This document shows positions 21,885 through 33,485 of a stretch of DNA of 64,000 nt, in pieces. The position numbers and the translations under genes are program-made. Position 1 is the first letter of the stretch. The number at the start of each line of letters is the position of its first letter. Source of the DNA: Gonatopus flavifemur (lineage: Eukaryota > Arthropoda > Insecta > Hymenoptera > Dryinidae); contig JAFFJZ010000026.1 of the NCBI GenBank assembly GCA_018340375.1, positions 3,410,001-3,474,000 on the forward strand, in the 5' to 3' direction. The notes under the pieces are model-generated. The model had not been told where the DNA came from, did not search any database, and was given only the letters and a program-made list of their open reading frames with translations.

Positions 21885-22766
21885 ATCAACAATCTGTATA
21901 AAGTGAAATTACCGATCAGTTTGTTGGAATAAATTCTTTGCGAATAAGTAGTAAGTATTCACCAAACTTGAGTCGATAGAAAAACTGACTTATATACTGG
22001 GAGTGTAATGAGTTCTCTTCACTCCGATCACCATGAATTACTGGCATAATAGCCCGTACAGCACAACCACCGATCCTCCACCTAAGACTTCGGTGGACCA
22101 GAGGTGGAGAATTGGTGGAGAAATGGGAGCCGTGGAAATAAGGGAGAAATAAGGAAGAGTCTCCGTTGAGGCAACGGAGAGGCGACGGAGAAATGTCCGC
22201 CCCCTGTATTCTCATTAAAACTTAAATTCGTGAATTCATACATTCAGATTTGGTGACGCAAATGCACTTATAAGAATTATATCGAAAATACAGGGGGCGG
22301 ACATTTCTCCGTCGCCTCTCCGTTGTCTCAACGGAGACTCTCCCTTATTTCTCCCTTATTTCCACGGCTCCCATTTCTCCACCAATTCTCCACCTCCAAT
22401 CCACCGGAGTCCTAGGTGGAGGATCGGTGGTTGTGCTGTACGGGAGATACTTATAAGGGATTGATTGTCAAAACTTACTTGAAAATAACTTCATTGAACT
22501 ATATAGAATTTTTCCAATTTTTCCTATGTTATATTTCTAAACAACAATCTGTATCAAGTGAAAACACCAGCTACTTTATTGAAATAGATTCTTTGCAAAT
22601 AAGAAGTAGGTATTCACAAAAATTTGAGTCGATAGAAAAATTGACCAATATATTGAGAGCGTAGTGAGTTTCCTTCATTCTGAATACCAAAACTATTGGC
22701 ACAATAGATACTTATGAGAGATTGATTGGCAAAAATTACTTAAAAATAACTTCATTGAACTATACA
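21885..22766. repeat. Diverged tandem duplication split by a foldback
   Basis: Unit 1 (21885-22052 plus 22445-22500) and unit 2 (22541-22766) share AACAATCTGTAT, GAGTCGATAGAAAAA and GATACTTAT. Unit 1 contains the 22053 element; unit 2 does not. Confidence 0.8.
22053..22444. mobile_element. CCC-type foldback, 392 bp, AG duplication confirmed by an empty site
   Basis: The arms are nearly perfect over about 155 bp, beginning CCCGTACAGCAC. AG is at 22051-22052 and 22445-22446. The homologous unoccupied site reads CAATAGATACTT at 22702-22713 with a single AG, fixing both the boundaries and the 2-bp duplication. Confidence 0.92.
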
Positions 22767-23493
22767 TGTGATTATAAATAATTAAGAGTACGAAAACTCA
22801 CTACGCTCCCAATATATGTATAAAATAATATCTCCAATTATAAGAAAATTTATTCTAATAAGCTGGCTGGTCATTTTACATGATGTTCATTGTTCGAGTG
22901 AGGAAGTCATTTCACGTCACTTGTCAACAATCACGTCACTTCACATTTTGCTTAGTGTAACTTGATGATCTCTTGAAAAATAATCAGAAGCTCACATAAG
23001 TAAATGCCAATGATACGAACTTCACTTTAAAGCATCACGGGCAACTATTAATGCTCTTCTCGTAGATTATTCAGAATGAAATAGATCTATGTGACTTTTA
23101 CATACCATGAATATGATTTCACAAAAGTCTCCTTCAGGGTTTGATTTTGATGAGAAACAGGGACACTTGTGGAATCATGATTGCACAATCATAAGTCGTA
23201 ATATTTTCTAGTTTATTTCTTACACATGACACGATGGGAATAATTTTTATCGGGAAGCATAAAATAATGAATTCCAATCAAAATATAATCTTATCACAAA
23301 AATCACATTAATTTATTACTGTCATGAATTCATGTTTTAACACAGAACAAAACCATATTCCAAAAGTGAGGTTATGTGTTACAGATGTTATTGTTTATTA
23401 AAATCACTTTTGTGATTATTATCAACTTCATCAATTAATAAATCTCACGGGAATGAATTTTTGAAAATTCTTCAATGAGATCATTTTCATAAA

Positions 23494-23712
23494 TGGTACT
23501 TTGAGATCGTTGACGTCATCTCGGAGATCCGCTGATGTGATAGAGGCTTTGTCTCTCACTCGCAGGACCCGGGTTCAATCCCTATCGGAGAAAATCTCCA
23601 AAACTTGGCTTTCACTGTAAAGTTGCCTTTCACAAGAGTTATTCGGAATCAGATTCCTATCAACAACCTGGATTAAAGGTAATAAACCCTGAAGAAATTT
23701 TTTTTTCAACTA
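23494..23712 (+). repeat. tRNA-derived SINE, copy 1
   Basis: The head has GATGTGATAGAGGC (A-box-like) and GGGTTCAATCC (B box), followed by a body and a T-rich end. A copy of about 80 percent identity is at 36338-36542 on the same strand. Shared landmarks are ATCTCGGAGATC, CTCACTCGCAGGACCCGGG and TGACTTTCACTGT-like text. Confidence 0.75.
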
Positions 23713-25590
23713 AAAGTAATATTTTGTAAATTTGTTAATAAGATCAATTATCAAATTTTTGTTTCTGTGCAGAATTTTGCTGAAAGATCCTGGTGATGTT
23801 TAAGAACGTGTCCAGAATGTCTCAAGAATATTACAACAATCATCTCTGTGATATTTCAGAATGTTTCCAGAATGTCACAAAGATGGTGACATGAGACATC
23901 CTGGAGACATTCTGACAATCTTCTTGAGACATTTTCCAGAATATTGCATATTTCAAATGTAATATTTCGCTAATGTCATGGAGACCTTTGGTGCTGTGTG
24001 GGAATGTACATTTCAATAATACATACTAATTTTCAAATTCCAAATTGCCATTTTTTTTTGTTTGCAAATTGCGAATTTGATTACAATAACAATCTGACAT
24101 GTGTATTTATTGAGTTTTCTTTTCGCAATAGATTCCATCAGAAATGAGACCTCTTATTGAATGTTCAAACAATGAAGATCCAAAATGGAATACGATAGAC
24201 GAAGCATTAGGAACATTTTTTTTTTGGTTGCAACATTCCATTCAATGTGGTAGAGTCGAAATATTCCAAGAATTTCGTCAGCGCTCTGAACTCCAATTAT
24301 AAACCACCTTGCAGAAAAATACTCTCAACAAAGTTCTTAAACAACATCCACAATGATATAGAAGATGAGAAAAAACGAATTTTGAATAAAACCGATAGTG
24401 TGCTATTAGTCGACGGATGGAAAAATTCCTCATCTGGTACAAAAGACATAGTATGTACTCTTCATAATGCTGATAATCCACAAGTATTCTTATCATCACA
24501 TGATATCTCAGAAGAAAAAGAAACTGCAGCAACTGTAGTAAATGTTGTTAATGATTGCATCAAAGCAGCTAAAAACAAGTACGACACGAATGTGTTTGCA
24601 GCAGTAACAGATAATGCTTCTGTAATGCTGAGTATGGTGAAATCGATCAAATCAGTAGATTCGAAAGAAATATGGCAATCAACTTGCAGCAGTCACAGTG
24701 GGAATCTATTAGCAAAATCTTATTTAGATCAAGATTTTGCTCGCAATGTAAATGCCATTGTGAAACAATTTAAAACTTCATCGGCAAACAATAAAATTGT
24801 TAAACTAGGTGGAACAAAACTGTCGTTATCTTGTGAGACAAGATGGTGTTCATACCGAAATTCGTTTCAAAGTGTTTTGAGGAATTTATCAGTTTTACGA
24901 GATATAGTAGAAAAGCGAGAAATTCTGCTAGAAGAAAAATTGCATAATTTACTCATGAGTGATTTATTTGAAAATCTTCTATCCTATGACATTGACATAT
25001 TCAATCCAATATGTGAATTGATAAATACTTGTCAGCGAACAAATTGTAACATTGCAGATTCGACAGAAATGTGGCTGAAGTTGGAATTACCACATGTGAC
25101 CAATATACGGACTATTGATGATAGAATACGTAAAGCAATATGGCCTGTTGGTTATGCAGCGAATTTATTGCATCCCAAATATTTAGGAAAATTGTTTTCC
25201 GAAGAACAGACAGAAATAGCTTTCAATTTTTTGAACAGACACTTGAATGATGAAGGAATTGAAGAATTCAACAAACTTTGCACGAAAGAAGATATTTTTG
25301 CAAAACTTTTTACAGTGGAAAATATATCAGCTATATCTTTTTGGACTTTAGCAGCCAAAAAAACGCCAAATTTGGCAAATATTGCTCTGAAATTAAATCA
25401 AATACCAGCCTCGACTGCAGAAATGGGAAGATTATTTTCCAATTGGTCATACGTGCATTCTGCTTTGCGAAATCGTTTAAGTGAAGAGAAGTCAAAACGA
25501 TTAGTTGACGTGTATTACACTTCGAGATAAAGAGACACATTTGATATCTTTTCAAACGGAGAGGATTAATCATTTGAATGTCGATAGGAT

Positions 25591-26274
25591 CCTGTGTGAA
25601 AATATTTCGCTGCAAAATTTCTGAAAAACCATGAGAAATCTCTGAGAAACCATGAGAAATCTCTGAAAAACTCTGAGAATCTCTGAGAAGCCATGAGAAA
25701 TCTCTTAAAAACTCTGAGAATCTCTGAGATTTCCATCAGAAATCCAATAAATTTGGGACATTGTGTACAGACTTTTCTCAGAGTTTTTCAGAATTTTTTC
25801 ACAGTTTCTCAGAGTTTTCTCAGAGTGTTTCAGTCAAATAGCACGAAATTGCTCTCTGAAAAAATTCTGAAAAAACTCTAATAAATCGTCGACATTTTTC
25901 TGATCATTGAAAATTTTTGAAATCCTGCAAGTAGATTCGTATGCTATATTCAAATACCATGTGTAAACAAGTGTTTGAAAATTTTTTAATTTCTCCTTAA
26001 TTGTCAGAAAAATGTCGACGATTCATTAGTTTTTTCAGAATTTTTTCAGAGAGCAATGTCGTTCTTATTTTTCTGAAAAACTCTGAGAAAACTCTGAGAA
26101 ACTCTGAAAAAATTCTGAAAAACTCTGAGAAAAGTCGGTACACAATGTCCCAAATTTATTAGCTTTCTCATGGAAATCTCAGAGATTCTTAGAGTTTTTC
26201 AGAGATTTCTCATGGTTTCTCAGAGATTTCTCATGGTTTTTCAGAGATTTTGCAGCGAAATATCTCCACACGGG
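25591..26274. mobile_element. CCC-type foldback, 684 bp, flanked by AT
   Basis: Ends CCTGTGTGAAAATATTTCGC and, on the other strand, CCCGTGTGGAGATATTTCGC; AT is at 25589-25590 and 26275-26276. Arms of about 300 bp consist of repeated CTCTGAGAAAC, CATGAGAAATCTC and CTGAAAAACTC blocks. A loop of about 90 bp separates them. Confidence 0.85.
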
Positions 26275-26299
26275 ATTTCTACACTGATCATGTGATTTC

Positions 26300-26830
26300 A
26301 ATTGAAGCATCAATCACTCTTTAATTCCATCTGTCTATCTTGATATAGATGATTGTTCAATAAATAACGTTTATTAGTCATTAATACTTCTGATTTTTCA
26401 TCGAATGATAAAAGTAAATTCAATGGCATATTTCTCGAAGCCAATTCCTTCTATAAATTGCATATCCATAAAATAGCATTCAAGTGGTGTAAGATAATCC
26501 TGCCAAGGTTTATAGACTGATTAGAATATTTTTCTTTTGCTTATTTTGTTAATGAATTGGATCAGCTGCTTCGGAAAGCTCTATTGTCTATTCTCAGGGT
26601 CATTAAAAACAGAAGTTCAACTTTTTTCAGGTACCATCTTATGACCTTATTACTAATAGATTCAATACGTCGGGAGTTGCTTTGAATTTCCCAAACCTGT
26701 TCGGTTTTTTGAAGTCAAGAGATACTGAAAATCATATGACATTGTATATATTTGTAATTTTAATTTCATATAGATTTTTTCAATTGAGTGACATATTTTC
26801 AAATAATCTGCTTTAATTTAATCCAACAAT
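26300..26830 (-). pseudogene. Old hAT transposase remnant
   Basis: The sequence aligns by eye with the minus-strand hAT gene at 29700-30190 (shared AGGGTCATTAAAAAC, ATCGAAT, TTTTTTCAATTGAGT) but no frame is open. An insertion of about 28 bp near 26556 (GGATCAGCTGCTTCGGAAAG) resembles one arm of the 28584 foldback. Confidence 0.6.
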
Positions 26831-26927
26831 TAGTCAACGCTCAAAAAGCAACGCATATGAATAAGCTTCAGCACGCAAATTGTACGCGAACTAACCTAAG
26901 AGAGAGCTTCGAAATGATATCTAGGTA

Positions 26928-27012
26928 TCCGGATAACACAAGAGTTATAAAAGCTTCTTATGAATATATTGTACTTATTTTCAGCTCTTTTAGAACTCTT
27001 GTGCTATCTGGG
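26928..27012. mobile_element. CCC-type foldback, 85 bp, flanked by TA (second copy)
   Basis: Ends TCCGGATAACACAAGAG and CTCTTGTGCTATCTGGG; TA at 26926-26927 and 27013-27014. Same family as 18949-19035 with a diverged centre. The next stretch, 27015-27424, shows no supported feature. Confidence 0.75.
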
Positions 27013-27426
27013 TATTTGCCTCTCATCAATGTACAATTTCTTCACATTATTAGTATACACTGGAGAAAGATTTTTGATGGAGAGTGTATATTTTTAAAAA
27101 TATCTTTATTCTGCCTTTATTATGCCTTTGATTCATATCATGATCGTATGGTAATCATTCATTTACATGATCAAAAATTCTTTCTCACCTCAAATTAATT
27201 CAACACACGAATTCTATCCTCAATTTTCATTTTTTCCATAGTACACATTTCTATTGGATTTCCATAGAGATGAATATTTTCGATTAATTGAAATACTGCA
27301 GGGATTATATTATGATAAAGAGTAATCTTTTGTATACCTTAATAGATAAATGCGATCTAATAGAATTCACGAAAATTTTGCACTCATAAGTGTAACACAT
27401 CATAAACTAACAGCAGCATACGGAAT

Positions 27427-27555
27427 CCCTGGTTAGAGAAACCGATTGATTCTCGCCAAATCAAAGAAAAGTGGACAAAGTTTCGATTGATCCATCAGAT
27501 CTTTGTCCACTTTCAATGGGATTTGGCGAGAATCAATGGTTTGTTTTAACCAGGG
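27427..27555. mobile_element. CCC-type foldback, 129 bp, flanked by AT
   Basis: Ends CCCTGGTTA and TAACCAGGG; the arms share GATTCTCGCCAAATC and AAGTGGACAAAG. AT at 27425-27426 and 27556-27557. The following 27558-27917 holds nothing that I can support. Confidence 0.8.
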
Positions 27556-27917
27556 ATAGCAACAGTAATATATGGAAGGAGTTATACGAAATAAATGACT
27601 AATTACCCTGGCCTCACATGAATCGGAATTCGGTTTAAGAAATCTATTCGTGCACTGGTTCAATTTTCATTCCGGCAGAGGATATTCCGGTCCACGTGAG
27701 ACCAGCCTTATTTGGATTGAAATTTTTTTTTCATCACAGTTGGATGTTTTTCTTTTTATAGTAGTTTTTGTTACATAAAACTGTTTTTACATAAAACTGT
27801 TATTAACAAATATATCACAAATTGAGGAGTCTTTCTCTCATTTCACAAACAGAACCCTGTTTTCATATAGGCCTTTCTTGAACATCTAAATTTATAAATG
27901 AAAATTCAATAGTTTTT

Positions 27918-28580
27918 ATTCAAATAAATCACCTTAAAAAAACACTTTCACCGTTTTACCTCAAAAGCGAATATTCATTCAGAAAATATATTGGGACATA
28001 ACATATACTCAATGATCTTAGAAAATAAAATACACTACCCTTTTAATTTTAGTAACAAAACGCAAAGTAAATTTTCACTTTTTATAAACAATTCGTAAAA
28101 TAAAATACTTATAGATTGTACTAAATAGAATAAACTAAAACACATTCAAATAAATTGCTTTAAAAAAAATCCTTTCACCCTTTTTCTCTCACAAGTGAAT
28201 ATTCATTCAGAAAATATATTGGAACGTAACATATTCTCAATGATCTGAGAAAATAAAATACACTTCCCTTTGAATTTAAGTAACGCAACGTAAGGTAAAT
28301 TTTCAGTTTTTATAAACAATTCGTAAAATAAAATACTTATAGATTGTACTGAATAGAATAAACTAAAACACATTCAAATAAATTGCTTTAAACAAAATCC
28401 TTTCACCCTTTTTCTCTTACAAGTGAATATTCATTCAGAAAATATATTGGAACGTAACATATTCTCAATGATCTTGGAAAATAAAATACACTTTCCTTTG
28501 AATTTTAGTAACACAACGTAAAGTGAATTTTCACTTTTTATAAACAATTCGTAAAATCAAATAGTTATAGATTGTACTGA
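27918..28580. repeat. Three tandem units of about 227 bp
   Basis: ATTCAAATAAAT recurs at 27918, 28144 and 28372. Within each unit GAATATTCATTCAGAAAATA and AAACAATTCGTAAAAT recur at fixed positions. AT-rich, non-coding, satellite-like. The third unit is cut by the foldback at 28584. Confidence 0.85.
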
Positions 28581-28583
28581 ATA

Positions 28584-28691
28584 GGGAGCCTTCCGAAGTA
28601 GCTGATCCAAGTGATCCGGATCATTTTCAAACCAATCAAAACGCTTAAAAAGTGATCCGGATCACTTGGATCAGCTACTTCGGAAGGCTCC
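28584..28691. mobile_element. 108-bp perfect-arm foldback in the satellite, flanked by TA
   Basis: Arms of 39 identical bases begin GGAGCCTTCCGAAGTAGC and contain TGATCCGGATCA. TA lies at 28582-28583 and 28692-28693. Sister satellite units are uninterrupted at this point. Confidence 0.85.
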
Positions 28692-28954
28692 TAAACTAAA
28701 TCACACATGTATTGATTTGTATTGGAAAATAAAATACGTTTAGATTTTTTCCAAAATCCTTGGTAAAATTGTCGGAAAAATTCGGAAAACTGGAGAAAAA
28801 CCCCCAATAAAATGGATAAAAACGGTCATTTCTTATCTTCTTGTGGCAGTTTTCATTGCAAGTTTTTTCCGAGTCTTTCAGACATTCCTAATACGGATTT
28901 GTAACAGAAAAATGAAACAATGAAAATTTTTCATAATGAATTATTCATAGAGTA

Positions 28955-29169
28955 GGGTAACGTGGTCCGAAACCGACCGGTGGCGTCATTTTTTCCATCC
29001 ATTTTTTTTCAGTATTTGTGCTGCCCCAGGAACTGTTAGTGATGGGATTTGAAAGATCTTCGAAACAGCTTCCAAATGCCACCACTGACAGTTCCTGAGG
29101 CAGCACAAATACTGAGAAACAAGGGATGGAAAAAATGAGACCACCGGTCGATTTCGGACCACGTTACCC
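28955..29169. mobile_element. 215-bp MITE with GGGTAACGTGG ends and TA duplication
   Basis: Ends GGGTAACGTGGTCCGAAA and the inverse CCACGTTACCC, with TA at 28953-28954 and 29170-29171. Arms of about 100 bp include CAGTATTTGTGCTGCC. Probably a Tc1/mariner-type MITE. Confidence 0.85.
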
Positions 29170-29204
29170 TACAACACATCACAGTCCAATTAAGAAATCT
29201 TCCT

Positions 29205-30691
29205 CTAAGATTCGTTCAACTTCAATATATAATAAAGAGAAGTAACTTTATCCAATTTATCATCATTGAAATCATTATTTTGTATGCAACCATAAATTTG
29301 TAAATTGGGCGTAGAAGCTGGTAGTTCAAGCAATCGGATGGCAAATTGAGATAATTCAATACATTTATGTTGTACAGCAGACCAAAATGAAATTGGTCGA
29401 ATTGATGAACTCATCAATTTTTGGAATATATTTGTTTCAGTCATATACAATGTTAAATCGTCAAGTACCTCAGGTGAGTGTTCTAAGAAAAAATCCATTA
29501 CAGCGCTTGAAAAATCATCATGAGTGTTCATGTATTTTCTTCCCTTATATTTATGGTTTAAGAAGTTCGCAAGTAAGGCGATAGGATTCATCATCTTAGT
29601 AATTGTCTTATCGATAATATTTTTATACTGACCATGCAATTCTAGTTGGAACGTAAACCACTCCCCAATCGCATCTGCTAGTGTACATTCTGTTTTGCTT
29701 ATTTTATTTTCCAATACAGATAATTGGTTGAAAAAATAAGTTCATTGGTCACTGATACTTTCAATTCTTCATCGAATAACAACAATAAAGGTTCACCTTC
29801 GATGACACATCTTCCTAGGCCAACAATTTCTCTCATAAATTTTATGTTCATAGAATAGGATTCAAGCGTTTTCAAATAATCCTCCAAAGTTTGATGAACT
29901 GATAAGGATATTTCGCTCCCACCTATTTCTTGTATGAACTGTCTATTTTCAGGGTCATTAAAAACAGTCAAAAGTTGTTCAACTCTCTTCCTCAGATCCC
30001 ATTTTATGGCCTCATCTTTAATATATTGCATATATGTGGAATTACTTTGAATTTTCCAATATTTTATTGAACCTGCTTAGCCTTCTAAAGTCAAAGGATA
30101 TTGAGAGTCATATACCACTGTATAGATTTGCAATTTGAATTTGATATCAATTTTTTCAATTGAGTCATTAATAAATATTTCCAAATAATCTTTTATAGTG
30201 CTTATACCGAGACTTTCTTTTGCGGTATTTTTTGATGCAATAAAGATATATTTATTGCTGGTGTCACGAATAAAACTGATGAATAGGATTACATCAGTAC
30301 GTTCCTTGACTACTACAAATAAAAAATCTTTCAAACTATCACTGGACGTGCCATCAATCACTATTTTCTGATATGTATGATTAAAAATATTATTGTTCAT
30401 TTTAGAAGATGTAGGCGCCGTGTAAGATGGTCTTATCAATTGGAGAAACTTTTTAAAATGAAATGATTCAATAATCTGAAAGTCAATATTACAAGCCATA
30501 CAGAAACATAGAAGAGCTTCATTAATTTGATTTGTTTCTTTATCAGTTATACGATCAATAAATTTCGTTGCTCTGGATTGTCTAATTTTAGGAACTTCTG
30601 GTGCTTTTAATCCTTGATTAGTATCACTCTTTGTTTTGTCCGTTCTGGTGACCTGAGGTTCCATGGAGATACTTTCGTGGACTATGTTTCC
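29205..30691 (-). pseudogene. hAT transposase, minus strand, internally deleted
   Basis: On the minus strand a strong 3' splice site (TTGTTTTACAG) precedes 30691. The first frame (to 30077) has the N-terminal hAT region: ITDKETNQINEALLCFCMA, then FHFKKFLQLIRPSYTAPTSS. Two further frames (30031-29699 and 29714-29205) contain LTVFNDPENRQFIQ, IALLANFLNHKYKGRKY, RPISFWSAV and LLELPAST. After LELPAST the usual dimerisation block is replaced by unrelated residues, and the middle part with the second catalytic region appears deleted near 30040-30075. Same broad family as the 24132 exon by the LPAST region. A first exon could be the BED exon at 40670-40821, ten kilobases away, but phase does not match as read. 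Confidence 0.75.
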
Positions 30692-31462
30692 CTGTAAAAC
30701 AATCCCTTCAGTAAATAGACAATAGGGAAAATTAATTACGTACATTATTAGGCAAAAACATATATGATCTACATATGGGAAATATATGACCCATGTGTGA
30801 TATGTATAGCTCCTGCTGGAAGTTCTTAATTGAAACCATTGTAAAACGATAGATATTTCTTATTGCCTATAAGGTTTCTGAATCGTAGATATATGACGTT
30901 ACGGTGTAATTAAGGGGTAATATCACCTTGTGGCAAAAAAAATGTTGTCATTTTCAAAGACCTACCCCAAGCGATAGAAACATTTTTGAAATATGGGGTT
31001 TTGTGCATATGGAAGTATCAGAAACGTATTTTATTATATTTTTACAATACAAAATGGCAGCGTATCAGCACACTCAAGAAAAGTCTGTTAATCCGCATTG
31101 GCTTATTGCTGCAAGTCACAATTATGAATGTAGAACAAAAAACCAAAAAGTTTCTTGAAATATAGTCCAAAATGAAGTGAACATCATAGGATTTTTACAA
31201 AGAATGAATTGGAAAAAATGGCCTTGATTTGAATTTTTTTTTTGTGTCACATCAATCGACAACCGCTCATAAAATCCGTAAAATTCAATTTATCAAAAAA
31301 ATCCTATGATGTTCACTTCATGTTGGACTATATTTCAAGAAACTTTTTGGTTTTTTGTTCTACATTCATAATTGTGATCTGCAGCTGTACGCCAATCCGG
31401 ATTAACAGACTTTTCTTGAGTGTGCTGATACGCCGCTATTTTGTATTGTAAAAATATAATAA

Positions 31463-32429
31463 CCCTGCTAGAAAAGAGCGATTAAAAAAGATTGGTTGGA
31501 ATAAAAATCCATTCCAATTTATCTGAATTCTCCCAATCCTTTTATGGATTGTGATTTATCCTTTTCAATCTACAGCGAATGCCAATACAAGTCTCATTGC
31601 AATGTGAGTATTGATGTCAATTCGCTGCAATTCATCTCAATTGAGCACAACATTGAATCCGTATCAACTCAATATTATGAATTCGAATTATTATAAATGA
31701 TTACATTTTTTAATCATTAAATTAGTTCATGCGATTCAATGGGAGAATTATACATTGAAATCACATATGAATAACTTAGATTGATGTCAATGTAAAATTC
31801 TCCCATTGAATCGCATGAACTAATTTAATGCTTAAAGTGTAATCATTTTTAATAACTCGAATTCATAATATTGAATTGATACGGATTCAATGTTGTGCCC
31901 AATTGAGATGAATTACAGCGAAGTGACATCGATACTCACATTTCAATGAGACTTGTATTGGCATTCGCTGTGGATTGAAAAGGATAAATCACAATCCATA
32001 GAAGAATTGGAAGAATTCAGATGAATTGGAATGGATTGGATTTTCATTCTAACTAATCTTTTTTAATCGCTTTTTTCTAGAAGGGTATTCACGCAGCATT
32101 TATAAACACTTCTTTCCCATGTCTTGAAAAGAATTTGATCCATTGCTCAATGACAAGTCAACGGATAGTAGTTGAGAAAACCCAAGTTCGATTCCAGTTG
32201 CCGACCGAATTGTTTCCTAATCATGGGAATTCATTATGAATTTTTTTTCATAATAAATTGATTAAAATGAATCCGAATTCATGTACAATAACAGTATTGA
32301 TTTCAATCGTTCTGAATTTCAGGGGGAAAATAATTTCAATTCTCCTCAAATTCAAACGGTGAAACAAGAAACCGCATTCAATTCGATTAAATTTTTTCAA
32401 TTCATTTTAATGCCACTTTTCCAGTAGGG
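31463..32429. mobile_element. CCC-type insertion, 967 bp, AA duplication confirmed by the opposite arm
   Basis: Ends CCCTGCTAGAAAAG and, on the other strand, CCCTACTGGAAAAG; AA at 31461-31462 and 32430-32431. The host palindrome's left arm (31022-31051) gives the uninterrupted sequence with a single AA. Inside, 31463-32085 is itself a foldback with arms of about 300 bp ending CTTCTAGAAGGG-like text, followed by a SINE-like head, so it may be composite. Confidence 0.88.
32143..32225 (+). repeat. tRNA-derived SINE-like head, second copy
   Basis: GACAAGTCAACGGATAGTAG (A-box-like) and AAGTTCGATTCCAG (B box) with tRNA-like spacing. Related to 18472-18560 through GTCA...GGAT and the AGAAAA before the B box. 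Confidence 0.4.
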
Positions 32430-32814
32430 AAAATACGTTTCTGATAGTCAAAACCTAGTACTTCAATATGCACAAAACCCCATATTTTAAAAATGTTTCT
32501 GTCGCCTGTGGTAGGTCTTTGAAAATGACAAAAAATTATTTTGCCACAAGGTGATATAACCCCTTGAATGATAGAGGGTGTTTCCGATATCGGTCAAATT
32601 ATTAATTAGTCTTTTGTAACTACTGTTGATAGTCTTGATGTTAGTAGCGAAAAAATATATTTGCCGATCAGCGTAAAGTTTACAAAAAACTGAATAACCA
32701 TTTGGATACCTTGGTGGAAATGGTAGCGTGTAAGAAACGTCATTTGGAACTCTACGCTTAAGGTGGCACCAGCGACTTTAAATAAAAAATGATAACTTGA
32801 TGAAAATTAAATAT

Positions 32815-32946
32815 CCCTATGAGAACAACTCAGTCAAAACGCCGTCAAATTGTCGTCACTTTGACCAATTTTAAGTCAAAATCGTGTCAAAACAGCATCA
32901 TTTTGATGTCCATTTGATGTCATTTGGACAAGCTGTTCTCATTGGG
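32815..32946. mobile_element. CCC-type foldback, 132 bp, flanked by AT
   Basis: Ends CCCTATGAGAACA and TGTTCTCATTGGG; AT at 32813-32814 and 32947-32948. The interior repeats GTCAAA(A/T) with inverted TTTGA(C/T) partners. The stretch 32566-32812 before it shows nothing that I can support. Confidence 0.8.
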
Positions 32947-32964
32947 ATAGTATAGTCGAAGTAC

Positions 32965-33140
32965 TCAAGAATTGATGGTTCCCAGTGAATTGATCCTTCA
33001 AATTTGACCCAAAAAAACAAGATCCTCGAAAATTTATTCTGCAGAAATTGATCCTCAAAAAAATTGAACCATCAAAAACACGCCTACCAAAAATTGATCC
33101 TACCAAATTCAACCCTGAACAAAATCGATCCACGCAGAAA
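32965..33140. repeat. Short-period repeats of AATTGATCC type
   Basis: AATTGATCC-like phrases recur roughly every 20-25 bp. A related diverged tract with GGATCAAATT phrases lies at about 34375-34525. Non-coding. Confidence 0.6.
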
Positions 33141-33485
33141 TTAAACCACTAAATCAGCCCAGAATTGCAATCCCTCTAAGAACAATCCAAATTAAAAAAT
33201 GAGACGAAAAAATTCGAAAAATAGTACGATCCACAAACAGAACAACACACGCAACAATACAAAACTAAACACATGTGTGATTACAAACATAATTACGAAA
33301 ATATATGCACAATTCCACCAATTATAGTTATGTTCACGCAGCGATCCCCGTTAATTTTGTCCAAACTTTGTGGGGGTGTTCTCTACATAAGAATAGAAAT
33401 TCCCTGAAAATTTGAGCTCTGAATGCAGTCATTCCGAAGTTATGATTGCGTGAATTTTTGAAATTTTTCCTTTCACAACTTTTTT

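Larger units (their letters stand above)
20691..24002. mobile_element. 3.3-kb CCC-type element inside the hAT intron, flanked by AA
   Basis: Ends CCCACACAGCAC and GTGCTGTGTGGG, identical to those of the 15594 element over 12 bases; AA is at 20689-20690 and 24003-24004. Both ends continue with similar but not identical text rich in AATATTC and GAATGTC. The interior holds further insertions (21060, 22053, a SINE at 23494) and no transposase that I can recognise. It could alternatively be two rearranged smaller copies. Confidence 0.65.
20350..25530 (+). pseudogene. hAT transposase gene, three exons, 5' truncated and frameshifted
   Basis: Exon 1 (about 20350-20440) gives a BED-type finger, YAKCEKCNN then LQAHR, and ends AG|GTCAAT. 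Exon 2 (20527-20611) starts after TTCTTAAG, keeps phase and ends AAT|GTGAGT. Exon 3 (24132-25530) starts after CGCAATAG in matching phase. It carries the transposase core: LLVDGWKNSSSG, AAVTDNASVM, SCSSHSGNLLAKS-like text, CETRWCSY, and the dimerisation region IPASTAEMGRLFSNW. A run of ten T at 24216-24225 puts exon 3 out of frame by one base; the frame is then open from 24247 to 25530. The first intron is 86 bp; the second is 3.5 kb because of an insertion at 20691-24002. The natural N-terminus is missing at the gypsy junction. Confidence 0.85.
30912..32565. mobile_element. Palindromic element, 1.65 kb with nested insertion
   Basis: Outer arms start AAGGGGTAATATCACCTTG and share CATTTTCAAAGACCTACC and GAAACGTATT. 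A further paired region (31031-31200 with 31290-31462) includes ATCCTATGATGTTCACTTCA. The right arm is interrupted by an insertion at 31463-32429. No clear target duplication. Confidence 0.75.

Noticed and set aside
23560..23610. Candidate tRNA gene from the B box GGGTTCAATCC
   Set aside because: The head lacks a convincing acceptor stem and is repeated at 36400 with a shared body, so it is a SINE rather than a tRNA gene.
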